This document shows positions 44,021-45,280 of a stretch of 45,280 bases of DNA, in pieces. The position numbers were made by a program, and so were the translations under genes. Source of the stretch: Leptolyngbya sp. FACHB-8 (GTDB lineage Bacteria > Cyanobacteriota > Cyanobacteriia > Elainellales > Elainellaceae); NCBI RefSeq assembly GCF_014695575.1, contig NZ_JACJOO010000032.1:1-45280 (forward strand), read 5' to 3'. Position 1 is the first letter of the stretch. Every line of letters begins with the position of its first letter. The notes under the pieces are model-generated. The model was not told the DNA's origin and did not search any database. It saw only the letters and a list, made by a program, of their open reading frames with translations.

Positions 44021-45001
44021 TTACCCATTGCAATCCACAACAACCCGTCCCTGAACTTGCCCTGCCAAAATCTGCTTGCTAAAAGTAGGGACATGATCCA
44101 GCGGAATGATGGCGTTAAGAATCAGCTCAAAGAGATCATCGGTTAGAAGCTCTGTGAGTCGTTGCCAGGCTTGGAGGCGTTTTTCTTGAGGACAAAGGAC
44201 GGAATCGATGCCGAGTAGGCTGACGTTGCGGAGGATGAAGGGGAAAACGGTAGTGGGGAGATTGCTGCCGCCAGCCAGACCACAGTTTGCGACGCAGCCA
44301 CCATAGGTGATAGTTTTCAGCAGAGTAGCGAGGGTTTGACCACCGACGGTGTCGATCGCCCCGCTCCATTGTTGGGAGCCGAGGGCGGGTTGCAGAGGTT
44401 CCAGGCGACCGATGACGTCAGTGGCACCGAGATCGTGGAGATAATCGCCTATAATTTCGTGCCGACCGCTGGAGGCGGTAACAGGATAGCCGAGGCGGGA
44501 GAGAAGGGCGATCGCAATGCTTCCCACGCCCCCAGCGGCTCCGGTAACGAGGATGGGGCGATCGCTGCTAATTCCGTGGGCTTCGAGGGCCATGATGGAG
44601 AGCATAGCGGTTAAGCCTGCGGTGCCGATCGCCATAGCTTCCACTCCTGTTAACCGATCAGGCAAGGGTATCAACCAATCCGCCTGAACTTTTGCCATCT
44701 GGCTATAGCCACCCCAGTAACGTTCGCCCATTTCCCAGCCAGTAGCAATGACGGTTTGGCCGGGTTGAAAGGTAGAGGAGGTGGATTCCACAACGGTTCC
44801 GACTAGATCAACGCCGGGAACCATAGGAAACTTGCGGATGACGGGGGAAGTTTGGGTGATGGCTAGGCCGTCTTTGTAGTTGAGGCTGGAGTATTGGACG
44901 GAAACCAAGACATCGCCGTCGGGAAGGTCACCGGGTTCCAGGGTTTCGAGGGTGGCTGGGGAACCTTTTTCGCGGATGACTAAGGCTTTGAAGGGGGACA
45001 T
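44021..45001 (-). CDS. acuI: Acryloyl-CoA reductase-type oxidoreductase (AcuI/YhdH)
   Basis: An NADPH-dependent medium-chain reductase of 326 residues, without the zinc-binding residues of alcohol dehydrogenases. The N-terminal SSLNYKDGLAITQTSPVIRK and FPMVPGVDLVGTV mark the AcuI/YhdH branch. The nucleotide motif is VTGAAGGVGSIAIALL (about 151-166). Tail GQVQGRVVVDCNG is typical. The physiological substrate in cyanobacteria is unclear. GAGG precedes the ATG. The neighbours on both sides are mobile-type remnants. Confidence 0.93.
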   Translation of the reverse strand: MSPFKALVIREKGSPATLETLEPGDLPDGDVLVSVQYSSLNYKDGLAITQTSPVIRKFPMVPGVDLVGTVVESTSSTFQPGQTVIATGWEMGERYWGGYSQMAKVQADWLIPLPDRLTGVEAMAIGTAGLTAMLSIMALEAHGISSDRPILVTGAAGGVGSIAIALLSRLGYPVTASSGRHEIIGDYLHDLGATDVIGRLEPLQPALGSQQWSGAIDTVGGQTLATLLKTITYGGCVANCGLAGGSNLPTTVFPFILRNVSLLGIDSVLCPQEKRLQAWQRLTELLTDDLFELILNAIIPLDHVPTFSKQILAGQVQGRVVVDCNG

Positions 45002-45094
45002 GGATGCCTCAAATTACATCAAGCAGTATTGGCTAGTGTATGAGGAGACAGATTGTAATGGTTGCTTCTGGATGGTTGATTATTGCAAAGGTTG

Positions 45095-45168
45095 GCTTGG
45101 AGGCGCGTCGCCCTCCAAACCTCCCGACTGGGGGACGGGCCTCTCCGTCCCCCAGACCCCCTTGGCCT
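45095..45168. repeat. G/C-rich palindromic repeat, family H copy 2 (shortened)
   Basis: The left arm GCTTGGAGGCGCGTCGCCCT matches copy 1 (reverse orientation), and the centre is the same hairpin type. The right arm is short and ends at the insertion-sequence border near 45168. Confidence 0.8.
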
Positions 45169-45280
45169 AGGGCGTGTCATCAATTAAGCCAGATGAGCGT
45201 TGCTGCCAGGTAGATACCCCCTAAAAAGCTCTCCGCTAGCTTATCGTACCGGGTTGCAATCCCCCGGTATTGCTTCAGTT
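45168..45280 (-). mobile_element. End of an IS5-like insertion sequence (runs off the window)
   Basis: Minus strand, 45180 to the window end, encodes the C-terminus of a transposase: LKQYRGIATRYDKLAESF, then LGGIYLAATLIWLN and a stop. This is the usual end of IS5-family transposases (IS1031/ISL2-like). The likely element terminus is near 45168 (GGGCGTGTCATCAATTAA). The transposase is incomplete only because the window ends. Confidence 0.88.

Noticed and set aside
1-45280. CRISPR arrays and tRNA genes
   Set aside because: I found no regularly spaced short direct repeats. No T-loop and anticodon arrangement was found at the places with GGTTCGA-like strings, which lie inside genes.

Overview
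The window is chromosomal DNA of a cyanobacterium, most likely filamentous. It carries ndhC-K-J, ndhO, a CO2-uptake NDH-1 cluster (ndhF, ndhD, cupA-type), a magnesium-chelatase H paralogue, a GUN4-domain protein and an aldehyde deformylating oxygenase. Highly iterated GCGATCGC (HIP1) sites occur throughout, and many intergenic regions carry long palindromic repeats.

Layout. 1-737: a run of palindromic repeats. 738-3249: DUF4142 protein, aldehyde deformylating oxygenase (minus) and a lone sugar-type ABC permease. 3292-3893: RNase P RNA on the minus strand with its terminator, and a palindromic repeat at its 5' end. 3908-6658: a membrane-anchored unknown, then ndhC-ndhK-ndhJ. 6865-11210: DUF4349 lipoprotein, DUF1643 protein, and a lemA-M48 protease pair. 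11560-13653: a small unknown protein and two paralogous pentapeptide-repeat proteins. 13854-15884: DUF3143 protein, membrane J-domain protein and a YaaW-like protein. 16606-22323: ndhF, ndhD, a CDP-alcohol phosphatidyltransferase-like gene and a CO2-hydration protein, all minus. 22636-26109: cupin, mutM, ndhO, mdh. 26523-27192: an intact MNT/HEPN toxin-antitoxin pair. 27324-32184: a BchH-type chelatase subunit converging on a membrane pentapeptide-GUN4 protein. 32588-35298: a possible small exported peptide, a YihY-family protein and a Gfo/Idh/MocA oxidoreductase. 35371-42275: uppS-cdaA-lysA (minus) and rimI, clpC (plus), housekeeping genes. 42450-43973: an unknown protein, a decayed RelE-type toxin, an intact MNT antitoxin and a HEPN toxin broken by one stop codon. 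44021-45280: an AcuI-type reductase, a truncated palindromic repeat and the end of an IS5-like insertion sequence.

How the genes fit together. Seven or eight genes serve NDH-1. NdhC, K and J belong to the core, and NdhO is a small accessory subunit. NdhF and NdhD with the Cup protein make the CO2-converting form used in carbon concentration. The chelatase H paralogue and the GUN4-domain protein face each other across 34 bp, which suggests a dedicated enzyme-regulator pair at the membrane.

The least explained feature is the set of palindromic elements. Several have outer arms enclosing one or two inner hairpins. Copies differ by paired, arm-compensating changes, and five of the hairpins close with a C(GAA)G triloop. 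Some of these elements overlap functional signals: the end of one supplies the stop codon of the M48 protease, and the terminus of another falls on the probable -10 box of rnpB. Gene identities come from reading motifs and context; no database search was run.
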